Shown here one piece after another: positions 9,251-18,760 of a stretch of 43,605 bases of DNA. A model generated the notes under the pieces. That model had not been told where the DNA came from. It made no database searches and saw only the letters and a program-made list of their open reading frames with translations. A program made the position numbers and the translations under genes. Origin of the DNA: Fibrobacter sp. UWH4. GTDB taxonomy: Bacteria; Fibrobacterota; Fibrobacteria; Fibrobacterales; Fibrobacteraceae. Where the stretch lies: positions 1 to 43,605 of the forward strand of contig NZ_FRAY01000013.1 of NCBI RefSeq assembly GCF_900142475.1. Reading direction: 5' to 3'. Numbering within the stretch: the stretch's first letter is position 1; every line of letters starts with the position of its first letter.

Positions 9251-9850
9251 ATGCTTTACAAATTAGCTCATATTCTTCGTGATCGCTTCGGCTTTATTTG
9301 GAATTTGGTCGAGTGGGGGAATGCTCTCGTCTTTGCATTGACCCATAAGGCAGCGTTGAAAAAGATTCCCGCCATTTTGCGGGAATGTTCTGGAACGTAT
9401 ATATTGCGATTGGCTGAACTAGCAGATGCCCCGGCACTTGCCACTTTTTTTGCGGAACAGCCCGATGATGCCTTCAAATTTTTTAAACCGCACGCTTTCG
9501 ACGAGAAGACCCTCTCGAAAATCATCAGGAACAGGGCGTTCCTCACGTTCCTCGTGCTTGACGGCGAAAAGATTGTGGGCTACTTCTTCTTGCGCTGCTT
9601 TATGAACGGGAAAAGCTTTAGGGGTAAAATTGTAGATTTCCGCTACAGGGGCAAGGGTATCGCGAAACTCCAGGGACTTACCGCCACAAAAGTTGCCTCC
9701 GCATTGGAAATGCGAGTTTTCGGCACGATTTCCCCGGAGAATTACGCCTCGCTGGCATCTTCCAAGGCCGTAAACGAAGTAAGGATTGTGGAAACACTGG
9801 AAAACGGCTACTACTACATCGAATATTTGCCGAAAAAGGACGAAAAATGA
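9251..9850 (+). CDS. GNAT-family acetyltransferase, probably acting on the amino sugar
   Basis: A 199-aa protein. After about 50 residues that include one hydrophobic stretch, a GNAT fold starts at YILRLAELADAPALATFF. The acetyl-CoA binding loop is FRYRGKGIAKLQG and the C-terminal part reads SPENYASLASSKAV. GNAT enzymes transfer acetyl from acetyl-CoA to amines. It stands where a sugar N-acetyltransferase is needed after the aminotransferase; in Campylobacter that step uses PglD of a different (hexapeptide-repeat) fold, while the enterobacterial WecD is a GNAT. The sugar role is therefore inferred from context. GGGAGG precedes the ATG and the stop overlaps the next start (ATGA). Confidence 0.8.
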   Translation: MLYKLAHILRDRFGFIWNLVEWGNALVFALTHKAALKKIPAILRECSGTYILRLAELADAPALATFFAEQPDDAFKFFKPHAFDEKTLSKIIRNRAFLTFLVLDGEKIVGYFFLRCFMNGKSFRGKIVDFRYRGKGIAKLQGLTATKVASALEMRVFGTISPENYASLASSKAVNEVRIVETLENGYYYIEYLPKKDEK

Positions 9851-11010
9851 AAGTCCTGATTCTGGCAAATAAATCAACCGGACTGTACAAGTTCCGTGGA
9901 GAACTTCTCGAAGCGTTGCTCGCAAATAAGCATGAAGTCCTTTTATCTGTTCCGAATGGCGATTTTATCGATGAAATGCAACAGATGGGTTGCCATTTCA
10001 TAGAAACCGAAATCTCTCGCCATGGCACGAACCCGCTCACGGACCTTGCCTTAACCAAGAAATATTGCGCAATCATCAAGTCCGTAAAGCCCGATATCGT
10101 ATTCACCTATACCATCAAGCCTAATGTCTATGGGGGCATAGCCTGCCAGTTGTGCAAGGTTCCGTATGTCGCCAATGTGACCGGCCTCGGAACAGCCGTC
10201 GAGAATGGCGGAATCCTTCAGAAAATTACCTTGGCTCTCTATAGAACCGGATTGAGAAAGGCGAAACGTGTGTTCTTCCAGAACCAGGCGAACCAGGATT
10301 TTATGCTCAGGCATAAAGTCGTGAGAGGGGCGTATTCGTTGCTTCCCGGCAGTGGCGTAAACCTTGAACGCTTTGCCCCGCTCCCGTATCCCGATGAAAC
10401 CGACGGAATCCATTTCGTTTTCATCAGCCGCATTATGCGTGAAAAAGGCATAGAACAGTATTTGGAAGCTGCAAAACACTTCAAGGTCGCTGAGCCTGCC
10501 GAAGTGCCAGACGCTCGTCATCCTGAGCGGACCCTGGAGCCGCAGGCGATAGGGGGAGTCGAAAGATCTAAACTACATTTCCACATCTGCGGTTTCTGCG
10601 AGCCCGAATACAAGGGCAAACTGGATGAATACATCAAAAAAGGCATTGTAATCTATCACGGCATGGTCCGTGATGTCCGCGAAATTCATAAGATTTCGCA
10701 TTGCACCATCCACCCGAGTTTTTACCCGGAAGGCCTTAGCAATGTACTTTTGGAAAGCTGTGCCAGTGCCCGCCCTATCATCACTACGGACCGTAGCGGC
10801 TGTCGCGAAGTGGTAGATGATGGCGTGAACGGCTATATCGTGAAACAGCGCGATAGCGAAGACCTTATCCAGAAAATCGAGAAGTTCCTTATCTTAACGC
10901 ACGAACAGAAAATGCGGATGGGACTTGCTGGCAGGGCGAAAGTGGAAAAGGAATTTGACCGCAAGATTGTCGTGGATGCGTATATGAAAGAAATGGAGGC
11001 TACGAAATGA
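9847..11010 (+). CDS. Glycosyltransferase family 4 (PglA-like), with in-frame repeat insertion
   Basis: A 387-aa GT-B glycosyltransferase. The N-terminal half (MKVLILANKSTGLYKFRG, then TYTIKPNVYGGIA) resembles PglA, which adds the second sugar to undecaprenyl-linked bacillosamine. The C-terminal donor-binding motif is PSFYPEGLSNVLLES (290-304), with the family's E-x7-E. It overlaps the GNAT stop and the next start by ATGA, so translation is coupled. Residues 214-242 or so are not family-like: this stretch is encoded by a REP-like repeat (10487-10569) inserted between AAKHFK and HFHICGF without breaking the frame. Confidence 0.9.
   Translation: MKVLILANKSTGLYKFRGELLEALLANKHEVLLSVPNGDFIDEMQQMGCHFIETEISRHGTNPLTDLALTKKYCAIIKSVKPDIVFTYTIKPNVYGGIACQLCKVPYVANVTGLGTAVENGGILQKITLALYRTGLRKAKRVFFQNQANQDFMLRHKVVRGAYSLLPGSGVNLERFAPLPYPDETDGIHFVFISRIMREKGIEQYLEAAKHFKVAEPAEVPDARHPERTLEPQAIGGVERSKLHFHICGFCEPEYKGKLDEYIKKGIVIYHGMVRDVREIHKISHCTIHPSFYPEGLSNVLLESCASARPIITTDRSGCREVVDDGVNGYIVKQRDSEDLIQKIEKFLILTHEQKMRMGLAGRAKVEKEFDRKIVVDAYMKEMEATK
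10487..10569. repeat. REP-like element inside the glycosyltransferase gene
   Basis: Contains CGCTGAGCCTGCCGAAGTG, then GTCATCCTGAGCGG, then CTGGAGCC and GCGATAGGG, and ends GTCGAAAGATCT. All are pieces of the dispersed intergenic repeats in this window. It keeps the reading frame and adds roughly 27-29 residues. Confidence 0.75.
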
Positions 11011-12104
11011 TTCGTATTCTCCATGTTTTAGGCGGCTTGGACAGAGGCGGTGCGGAAACGATGGTAATGAACCTGTATCGGGCCATCGATAAAACCAAAG
11101 TTCAGTTTGTTTTCATCACGCATACGAATCACCGTCAGGCTTATACGGAAGAAATCGAAAAACTTGGTGGAAAAATTTATTATTTTCCCAAATTTAAAGG
11201 AATCAATTATTTCCAATTAAAAGGCATCTGGAAAAATTTCTTCAAGGATCATCCTGAGTACAAAATACTGCATTCGCATGTCCGCAGTTATGCATCGCTT
11301 TATTTGCCCATTGCTAAAAAGGCTGGGCTAAAAACGATTATTCATAGCCATAGTACCTCTAATGGAAAAGGCTTGTCTTCTTTCGTTAAACAGATGATGC
11401 AGTTCCCACTGCGTTACCAGGCGGACTATTTCTTTGGATGCTCCAAAGAAGCTGGAGAATGGCTGTTTGGAAAGAAAGTTGTGGAATCGTCTAAATATCA
11501 TATTCTGAAAAATGCGATTGATACTGAAAAATATACGTTCAACGAAGAATCTCGTGCACAATATCGTGAAAAATTGAGGTTGGGAAATAAATTGACTTAT
11601 GTTCATGTAGGTCGATTTCATCCATCAAAAAACCATACTTTTTTGTTGAATCTCTTTGCTGAAATTCATAGGCGTAATCCTAATACGGTACTTTTATTGG
11701 TTGGGGATGGACCTTTGCATTCAAGTATTCAAACACAAATAGAAGAACTTTGTCTGCAAGATGATGTTTTGCTGTTGGGAAGCCGAGATGATATTCCTGA
11801 AATATTGCATGCTGCAGACTGTTTCTTGTTCCCCTCTTTGTGGGAAGGCTTCGGTATGGTAGCTGTTGAAGCTCAGGCAACCGGATTGCCTTGTATTTGT
11901 AGCGATATGGTTCCTAGTTCTGTTAAAGTAACTGATTTCTGCTATTTTATTTCTACAGATGATTTGCTTGCTTGGGTAGATATGTCTATGCAAAATACAA
12001 GATATGCCTTGTCGATGCAAAATGAAGAAAATGTGAATGGGATTGAATCTTTTGATATAAAAAAATCTGCTGCCGAATTACAATCTTTTTATTTGAACGT
12101 TTAG
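11007..12104 (+). CDS. Glycosyltransferase family 4 (EpsF-like)
   Basis: A 365-aa GT-B glycosyltransferase. The start MIRILHVLGGLDRGGAETMV is the typical acceptor-side motif of this group, followed by HSHVRSYASLYLPIAKKAG. The donor domain has YVHVGRFHPSKNH and FLFPSLWEGFGMVAVEAQ, the E-x7-E element. It would add one sugar from a nucleotide donor to the lipid-linked glycan at the inner face of the membrane. It is coupled to the upstream gene by an ATGA overlap. From about 11160 on, base composition turns AT-rich. Confidence 0.92.
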   Translation: MIRILHVLGGLDRGGAETMVMNLYRAIDKTKVQFVFITHTNHRQAYTEEIEKLGGKIYYFPKFKGINYFQLKGIWKNFFKDHPEYKILHSHVRSYASLYLPIAKKAGLKTIIHSHSTSNGKGLSSFVKQMMQFPLRYQADYFFGCSKEAGEWLFGKKVVESSKYHILKNAIDTEKYTFNEESRAQYREKLRLGNKLTYVHVGRFHPSKNHTFLLNLFAEIHRRNPNTVLLLVGDGPLHSSIQTQIEELCLQDDVLLLGSRDDIPEILHAADCFLFPSLWEGFGMVAVEAQATGLPCICSDMVPSSVKVTDFCYFISTDDLLAWVDMSMQNTRYALSMQNEENVNGIESFDIKKSAAELQSFYLNV

Positions 12105-12111
12105 GTAAAAT

Positions 12112-12972
12112 ATGTCCAATGTAGCTTGTATTATTGTTAATTATAATGATTCCAAAAGGACTTTGGACCTTTCTAAACGAATTTGCAAATATTCTTCAAT
12201 AAATCAAGTTGTTGTTGTTGAGAATAATTCTACTGATGATTCTTTGAATTATTTAGCATCTTTTGGACATCCCAAATATCATGTAGTTAAGTCATCAAGG
12301 AATGGTGGGTACGGTTATGGGAATAATTTGGGGGCTAAAAAAGCGAAAGAATTGGGTGCGAAATATATCCTGATCGCAAATCCAGATGTGAATTTCAATG
12401 ATGAAAGTGTTTCACATATGCTCCATGTGATGAAAGATCATCCAATGTGTGCTATTGTTGGAGCCAGGGAAGTTAAACTTGGTACATATGCATGGCGCTA
12501 TACATCTGCTTTAGATGATGTCCTTTCTGCAAGTGTTTTTTTGAATAAAATGTTGAAAAAAAGGTATTATAATAAAGAATTCTTTTGTGGAAAAGATTGT
12601 GTAGAAGTTGATATAATACCGGGTAGTCTACTTCTTGTGGATCTTGAAAAGTTTTTTGAAGTAGGTGGTTATGATGAATCTATTTTTTTGTATGAAGAAG
12701 AAAAAGTTCTTTATCGTCGTTTTTGTGAAAAGTATGTAACTATTGTTGATTTACAGGCTGAATACGAGCATCATCATGTAGAAAGTCATTCATATTCTGT
12801 GAAATCTGCTTTGGTTGGAAAAAAACGACTTTTAAACAGTAAATATTATTTCTTGAAGAATTACAGAAAGATTTCCCCACTTGCGTTATGCGCGTCCAAA
12901 TTATTTTTTAGATTGACTATGCTTGAAATGCTTGTATGGATTTTAGTACGCAACATTGTGAGGCCCAAATGA
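12112..12972 (+). CDS. Glycosyltransferase family 2 (rhamnosyltransferase-like)
   Basis: A 286-aa GT-A glycosyltransferase. The N-terminus VACIIVNYNDSKRTLDL, then VVVENNSTDDS and SSRNGGYGYGNNLGA, are classic for the WbbL/rhamnosyl group. IANPDV takes the place of the metal-binding DxD motif, and EVDIIPGSLLLVD marks the acceptor region. Two hydrophobic segments at the C-terminus suggest membrane attachment. It starts 7 bases after the previous stop with AGG upstream, and its stop overlaps the next start by ATGA. Codon use is AT-rich, like its neighbours. Confidence 0.9.
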   Translation: MSNVACIIVNYNDSKRTLDLSKRICKYSSINQVVVVENNSTDDSLNYLASFGHPKYHVVKSSRNGGYGYGNNLGAKKAKELGAKYILIANPDVNFNDESVSHMLHVMKDHPMCAIVGAREVKLGTYAWRYTSALDDVLSASVFLNKMLKKRYYNKEFFCGKDCVEVDIIPGSLLLVDLEKFFEVGGYDESIFLYEEEKVLYRRFCEKYVTIVDLQAEYEHHHVESHSYSVKSALVGKKRLLNSKYYFLKNYRKISPLALCASKLFFRLTMLEMLVWILVRNIVRPK

Positions 12973-13868
12973 AGTTTCTGATTTTGTATGAATGTGCTTC
13001 AACAGACTGGACTCTTTTGGAATGGAGACGAAATGATATAGATGCTCATATCATATTTCGTCCGGTGTCAAAATTTTTTAGAATGATTCGGAGATTTTGG
13101 ATAAGAAGCAATATTCCTTTTCAACATTTTTGGTATTCGAAAAAATGGAAAAAATCTGTTGCCGAGGCTGATGTTGTTGTTGTTCATATGTCGAAATTGG
13201 TGGCTTCGCTTCCATATTACATAAATAAGCTGAATCCTAAAGCGAATGTTGTTGCTTGGTATTGGAATAGCGTTAATATATCATTAGAACCATCTTTGAT
13301 TAAAGGAAAATGTTCAATATGGTCCTTTGATCCTGCTGATTGCGCAAAATATGGAATGAAATTTAACCATCAGTATTATTTTAAAAGTTTGATTCAAAAG
13401 AATTCTAACATAGATTGTGATGTGTATTATCACGGAGGAGATTCTGGAAGAGGAAAATCTTTAATTGAACTTTATAATTTGATTGTTGCAAAGAATTTGA
13501 AATGCAAGATGAAAATTGTTCATCCGATATATGACCAAATTCCAGAAGAAATGAAAAGTCCAATAATTCCTTATGCGCAAATAGCTGAAAATTCTTCAAA
13601 AAGTCGATGCTTACTTGAAGTTCTTCGCCCATACCAGTCGGGTCCCACATTGCGTTTGATGGAAGCTCTTTTTAACAAGAAAAAGATTATAACAACAAAT
13701 AAGTCTATAAAAAATGAACCGTTTTACCGCGAGGACAACATGTTCATCATTGGCGAACGGTCTGTTGATGAATTGTATGTTTTTGTCAAATCGGATTATG
13801 TGAATCCTGGTGATGAGTTCATAGATGAATATGATGTAAAAAATTGGTTGAATAATTTTGTAGAATAA
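12969..13868 (+). CDS. Putative glycosyltransferase / polysaccharide biosynthesis protein
   Basis: A 299-aa protein that starts at the ATG overlapping the previous stop (ATGA at 12969); the frame is open a further 33 bases upstream. No firm family is recognised. The C-terminal half has a GT-B-like donor segment: SRCLLEVLRPYQSGPTLRLM, then EALFNKKKIITTNKSI, which resembles Bacteroidota LPS or capsule transferases. ADVVVVHMSKLVASLPYY and VAWYWNSVN in the first half would be acceptor-domain strands. No signal peptide or membrane segment is visible. Position in a tight row of glycosyltransferase genes supports a sugar-transfer role. Confidence 0.65.
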   Translation: MKFLILYECASTDWTLLEWRRNDIDAHIIFRPVSKFFRMIRRFWIRSNIPFQHFWYSKKWKKSVAEADVVVVHMSKLVASLPYYINKLNPKANVVAWYWNSVNISLEPSLIKGKCSIWSFDPADCAKYGMKFNHQYYFKSLIQKNSNIDCDVYYHGGDSGRGKSLIELYNLIVAKNLKCKMKIVHPIYDQIPEEMKSPIIPYAQIAENSSKSRCLLEVLRPYQSGPTLRLMEALFNKKKIITTNKSIKNEPFYREDNMFIIGERSVDELYVFVKSDYVNPGDEFIDEYDVKNWLNNFVE

Positions 13869-13882
13869 GCTTCGATTTAAAT

Positions 13883-15122
13883 ATGCTTTTGTTTTGTATT
13901 GCGGGAGTTTCTTTTTTACTGCTACTTGAATTTCTGATTTACAGAAATTTAAAGACTCCTGTATTCTTATACGGTGTTGTTTGGTTACTAGTTTATTTAT
14001 CGTTGTTTGTGAAGAAAGATGAGTTTATTCTGAATAATTCCTTGCTCCCGTCTTTTCTGATTGCTACGTTGCTATTTGCGTTTGGATTTAGACTAGTTAA
14101 TTTTTATAGGGAAGAACCATTTAATCATCTCGATTATAATGTCTATTGGAATCCTGTGTTTAAAAAATTTATTTTTTTTTGCAGTCTATATTTTCTCATT
14201 TGTTGCTTTTACAAAATGCTATAGTGTCATCTCTATTAGTGAATTCTCTGCATGGCAGGCTGTTCGACAAGGTATGTCGGAAGATGAGCTGTTTCCTGCA
14301 TGGATTGGTATAATCTTTAACTTTGTCAGGATTATCTTTTTTATATCATTTGCCATCTATTTGTGTACACCAACGATAAAAAATAGATTTGAATTTCTTT
14401 TGATTCTTCCCCCAGTTCTTTTGACGTGCCTTTTTTCTGCGCGGGGGGATTGGTTTATGATTATATTGACTCTTTTGTATTTGATGTTTTTTATTAGAAG
14501 TTTTTCTAATAAAAGAATTGTTACGATAGGTTTAGTCTCGTTTATTGTCTTTCTTTTAATATTTATTTTTTCATCTCTTGATAAGTTTAGGTATGCCTAT
14601 GCCGAGATGACAGAACTTGAAAAATTGGAAATGCTTTTTAGCTCGTATTTTATAAATCCGGTAATAAATTTTTTCTACTGGTTTGCAGAAAGTCCTGAAT
14701 ATGCTGATGGCAAGTATACATTCCGATTTTTTTGGGCGATAAAATCAGCTCTTTTTGGAAATGCGGATGTTGTCCCGACCGTTTTGCCTTTTAGAACTTA
14801 TAATGGTGTCCAGTCAAATGTGTATACCTCTCTTAATTGGTGTGCTCGTGATTTTGGACTTTGGTGGGCTCTTGTAGTACAATTCTTTTTGGGCTTATTT
14901 TATGGACTTTTGTATAAACGTTTTATGAAAAATGATACATTTCATCTGGCAACAATCGTTATTCTTTGTTTGTTGATAGATCCGATTGTGAATCAGTTTT
15001 TTGATGATAAGTTTTTTTCGATCATGTCCCATTGGGTTCAGCGGGTTATATTTGTTCTTGTTTTGATAAAGACTTGCGTTCTTATAGAATCTACAAATCA
15101 AAAAAATGCATCCAATCTTTAA
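13883..15122 (+). pseudogene. Oligosaccharide repeat-unit polymerase (Wzy-like), frameshifted in a T9 run
   Basis: Two overlapping frames together make one hydrophobic protein of about 410 residues. The first (13883-14224) covers the first three or so membrane segments and ends early. The second continues as FAVYIFSFVAFTKCYSVIS to 15122, with a Wzy-like FSARGDW loop and NWCARDFGLWWALVVQFFLG. The join falls in a run of nine T (14172-14180). Eight T would give one continuous frame. Wzy polymerases link glycan repeat units at the outer face of the inner membrane, so the broken form would be inactive unless the ribosome or polymerase slips. A sequencing error in the homopolymer is also possible. 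Confidence 0.8.
14172..14180 (+). repeat. Homopolymer of nine T within wzy
   Basis: One T more than the in-frame length. Tracts like this are common sites of slipped-strand phase variation and also of sequencing error. Confidence 0.8.
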
Positions 15123-16518
15123 AAATATATCATTTACGTTTTTTTCGAATATAGTCTGTACTATTATTTCGGTACTGGTTATTTTCTTTGTTCCTAAAAA
15201 TATTGGTGTTGAAAATTATGGCTATTTCCAGTTATATTTATTCTATATCAATTATACAGGATTCTTGCATTTTGGTTGGGCTGATGGAGTGTACTTGCGA
15301 TATGGAGGGATGTATTATAAAGATTTGAACAAACCTCTGTTTGCAACGCAATTCAGAATGTTTGTTATAATGGAATTGATTTTTGCAACCGTTTTGTGTT
15401 GTTGGGCGAATTTCTTTGTAGAATCTGCGGAAAAACAGATTGTCTATTCTTTGATCGGCGTTTCAATGCTTTTTGCTTTGCCTAAGACATTTTTGCAGTA
15501 TGTTTTGCAGGGGACAAATAGAATTAAGGAATATGCAACTCTTATTATGATTGAAAGGGTTGTGTATGGTTCTTTGGCTTTGTTGATTGTGTTTGCTAGA
15601 AAAGATAGTTTTGCACTAATTATCGGAACTGATTTAGTCGGTAAATTTGTTGCACTCATTTATGCGTTTTATCATTGTCGTGATATTGTTTTGGGGCATA
15701 TGGGCTCTCTGAAGGGAGCGCTTAAAGATGCTTTGACAAATATTAGTGTCGGTGTTAAGTTGATGCTTGCTAATGTGGCTTGTCTATTGATTTTAGGTGT
15801 AGTGCGTTGGTCAATTGAGCGTGAATGGAATGTGAGTGTTTTTGGTAAGATTTCTTTGACTTTATCCATATCGAATTTAATGATGATTTTTATTCGGTCT
15901 GTGTCGATGGTACTTTTGCCAACACTGCGAAGGACTGATTCTTCTAGATATGCTTCTATATATTCAAATTTGAAAATAGGTTTTTTGGTCCCAATGTTTG
16001 GAGGACTACTATTGTATTATCCTTTGAACGTTTTTTTACGTTATTGGTTGCCTGCATATGCAGATTGTTTGGTTTATATGGCGGTGCTTTTCCCATTATG
16101 TCTTTATGAAGGAAAATTAAGTTTGCTGGTTGAAACTTATTTGAAAACGATGCGGATGGAGAAAGTGCTGCTGATGTCAAATCTGGCAACATTGATTGTC
16201 AGTTGCTTGTTGACAATCATCTTTGTTTTTGTTCTTGAAAATTTGACATTGGCTGTGTTGGGAATTCTTTTGATTTTTGCATTTAGGACTTTTTTGGGAG
16301 AATTTTTACTTTCTCGAAAAATGCCGATGCCTTTTTTTAAAGATGGAATTTTGGAATGTCTTCTTACGGCACTATTTGTGATAAACGCATGGTTCCTAGA
16401 TGATTTGATCGGGATGCTTGTTTATGGGCTTTTTTACCTGTTGTATGTACTTTTTTATAAAAAAGAACTCCTTGAACTATTTAGAATGCTCAAATTGAAT
16501 GTGAAAAAACATGCATGA
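15106..16518 (+). CDS. Polysaccharide flippase (Wzx-like, MOP superfamily)
   Basis: A 470-aa protein made almost wholly of membrane helices (about 12). It begins with FKNISFTFFSNIVCTIISVL and has NIGVENYGYFQLYLFYINYTG, the usual first-loop pattern of PST/Wzx transporters (a G-x-x-x-Y-G motif). It would flip the undecaprenyl-linked repeat unit across the inner membrane before polymerisation. The start lies 17 bases inside the end of wzy, so the two are probably translationally coupled. Strongly AT-rich. Confidence 0.88.
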   Translation: MHPIFKNISFTFFSNIVCTIISVLVIFFVPKNIGVENYGYFQLYLFYINYTGFLHFGWADGVYLRYGGMYYKDLNKPLFATQFRMFVIMELIFATVLCCWANFFVESAEKQIVYSLIGVSMLFALPKTFLQYVLQGTNRIKEYATLIMIERVVYGSLALLIVFARKDSFALIIGTDLVGKFVALIYAFYHCRDIVLGHMGSLKGALKDALTNISVGVKLMLANVACLLILGVVRWSIEREWNVSVFGKISLTLSISNLMMIFIRSVSMVLLPTLRRTDSSRYASIYSNLKIGFLVPMFGGLLLYYPLNVFLRYWLPAYADCLVYMAVLFPLCLYEGKLSLLVETYLKTMRMEKVLLMSNLATLIVSCLLTIIFVFVLENLTLAVLGILLIFAFRTFLGEFLLSRKMPMPFFKDGILECLLTALFVINAWFLDDLIGMLVYGLFYLLYVLFYKKELLELFRMLKLNVKKHA

Positions 16519-16563
16519 ATAAAAAAAATGCAGAAAATTGTATATTTTGAATGAAGGTTTGTT

Positions 16564-18702
16564 ATGATTATAGAAAAAGAAACCAAATCTAATTCGAGTA
16601 ATTCGACCCATATTTCTGGTAGCGCGATTACCATGATGGAGTTCTTGATGCTCCTATGGAGGAAAAAATTCATAATCCTCCTTTTTGTTGTGTTGGCAAC
16701 GATTTTTGGGGCTTGTTATGCAATGTGGGTTAGGCCTTCGTTTACAAGTGATGTCCTTTTGCAGGTAAATACGAAGGGTGCTAGTAGCAAATCAACCAAA
16801 GCTTTAGGTGAAATGGGTGCCGTCCTTGATTTGGCAAGCCCTGCTGATGCGGAAATTGAATTGATAAAGAGCCGGATGGTACTCAATTATGTGGTTTCTG
16901 TTGAACACCTTCATCTAAAAGCGATTCCTATTGGCTTTTGGGATCGTTTTACTCATAGTGAAGGCCGTCTAGATTTAGATTCTTTGATTATTCCAGAAAA
17001 AGCCCGTAATGGAAAGTGGACTGCTATCGTGAAAAGCGATGAATCGTATTCCGTAGTTGCTCCTGATGGAAAAGAAGTGCTTAATGGCAAGGTTGGCCAT
17101 GTTTATAAGACGAAGTATGCAGAAGACTCCTTGACGATACGCGTTAGTTATATGGATGCTAAGGTCGGACAACGATTTAAGCTTCTTCAGGGATCTTTGT
17201 TGAAAACAGAACAAATCTTGATGCGGTCCTTAAATGTCAATGAACGTGGTAAACAAACTGGTATTATTTCTGTTCGTTATAGCCATCGCTATCCTGATCG
17301 CGCGGCGTCCATTTTGAATACCATTGCCAAGACCTATTTGCGCCAGAATGTGGAAATGCGTAGTGCCGAAGCGGAAAAAACTTTGGAATTTCTTGAAGGT
17401 CAATTACCGGCTGTAAAGGCGAAATTGGATAGTGCCGAAAAGATTTTGGCTGATTACCGTTACAGCATAGGCTCTGTGGATATGACGGGGGAGACTAAGG
17501 CTCATTTGGATAAAGAAGGCCAGTTGCAGCGCCAGATTATGCAGTTGGAACAGGAACGTCAGGCTGCATTACGGTTATTCAAGGAAGAACATCCTAATGT
17601 GCAGACTATAGTAAAACAACAGAGCAAGTTGCGTGCCGAATTGGCTGCGCTCAAGAAGAATGCTGAAAAAATGCCGTTGACCCAGCAAGAAGTGAAACGT
17701 CTGCAAGAAGAAGTTGCTGTCAACAATGAAGTCTATACCAATATGCTGAATAATATTCAGCAGTTGCGTGTGGTTCGTGCTGGTGAGGTGGGTAATGTTC
17801 GTATTGTAGATTTTGCTCAGATTGAACAGAGCCAAAGTAAACCAAATAAGTCTAGAATAGTGTTGGTTTCTGCGGTTGCTGGTTTTATGTTAGGAGTATT
17901 GTTTGTCTTGTTAACGTATCTGTTACGGAACGGAGTCAAGAGCGCTTCCGAAATCGAGCGTGAAACGGGTCTCAGCGTGTTTGCGAAAATTCCGCAATCG
18001 AGGAACAGACTTCTACGTGGGCATAGGCATTTGCACCATGGCGCTCCGTTTGTTTTGCAGAATATTGATAACGGTGTTTGCGAAGCTTTCCGAGCGTTGC
18101 AGACGGCCTTGACTTTCTTGATGCCGAATCCCGAACACTGTGTCTTGCTTGTGATGGGCCTTAACCCGGGGGCGGGCAAGAGTTTTGTTTCGCTTAATTT
18201 GGCGGCGACTATGGCCACCAGCGGCAAAAAGGTCCTGCTGATTGACGCCGATATGCGCCGTGGCGTTATTCATAGCGGCTCTAAGTTTGGCTTGGCCGAT
18301 GTGTTGCTGGGCTTGGCAACATTGGATACGGCTGTTGTTTCTAAACACGACGATAATTTGTTTGTGATGAACGCGGGCAAGACAAAGCTTGCGGCCTGTG
18401 AACTGCTGCGTGGTGACGCCATGGACAAGCTGTTTAAAGAGGCTCGCCAAAAGTTCGATATGGTGATTGTGGATACTCCGCCCCTGAACTTGGTGACGGA
18501 TGCCGAACTGATTTGTCCGCTGGTCGATTATTCACTGTTTGTGTTGCATTATGGTCGTCATTCCATAGAAGAAATCAAGGAAACGATTGACAGGGTCAAA
18601 CGCTACTCGGATAAGCCTGCCGCAATCGTGATGAACCATTGCGAGCAAGAACCTGGCCGTTATGGCTACGGATATTACGGAAAGGGCTATAAAAGCAAGT
18701 GA
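16564..18702 (+). CDS. Polysaccharide co-polymerase / tyrosine autokinase (Wzc-like)
   Basis: A 712-aa BY-kinase with fused Wzz and kinase parts. A first membrane segment (about 36-56) is followed by a periplasmic Wzz region with a coiled coil (about 270-410), a GNVR-type segment and a second membrane helix (about 432-454). The cytoplasmic kinase has Walker A GLNPGAGKS (about 532-540), Walker A' LLIDADMRR (about 559-567) and VDTPP, and ends in a Tyr-rich tail (RYGYGYYGKGY) that would be autophosphorylated. These proteins set chain length and drive export of Wzy-dependent polymers. GAAGG precedes the ATG. No Wzb phosphatase or Wza channel gene is in the window. GC content recovers inside this gene. 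Confidence 0.93.
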   Translation: MIIEKETKSNSSNSTHISGSAITMMEFLMLLWRKKFIILLFVVLATIFGACYAMWVRPSFTSDVLLQVNTKGASSKSTKALGEMGAVLDLASPADAEIELIKSRMVLNYVVSVEHLHLKAIPIGFWDRFTHSEGRLDLDSLIIPEKARNGKWTAIVKSDESYSVVAPDGKEVLNGKVGHVYKTKYAEDSLTIRVSYMDAKVGQRFKLLQGSLLKTEQILMRSLNVNERGKQTGIISVRYSHRYPDRAASILNTIAKTYLRQNVEMRSAEAEKTLEFLEGQLPAVKAKLDSAEKILADYRYSIGSVDMTGETKAHLDKEGQLQRQIMQLEQERQAALRLFKEEHPNVQTIVKQQSKLRAELAALKKNAEKMPLTQQEVKRLQEEVAVNNEVYTNMLNNIQQLRVVRAGEVGNVRIVDFAQIEQSQSKPNKSRIVLVSAVAGFMLGVLFVLLTYLLRNGVKSASEIERETGLSVFAKIPQSRNRLLRGHRHLHHGAPFVLQNIDNGVCEAFRALQTALTFLMPNPEHCVLLVMGLNPGAGKSFVSLNLAATMATSGKKVLLIDADMRRGVIHSGSKFGLADVLLGLATLDTAVVSKHDDNLFVMNAGKTKLAACELLRGDAMDKLFKEARQKFDMVIVDTPPLNLVTDAELICPLVDYSLFVLHYGRHSIEEIKETIDRVKRYSDKPAAIVMNHCEQEPGRYGYGYYGKGYKSK

Positions 18703-18760
18703 TTTTGACTGCGTAATTGGTCGACTAGGTCTCCAGCTACTTGTTGCATAATCCGTTGGT

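Noticed and set aside
8103-9251. 382-aa plus ORF opposite the rpn-like gene
   Set aside because: The minus strand has the Rpn family motifs and a terminator; the plus frame has none.
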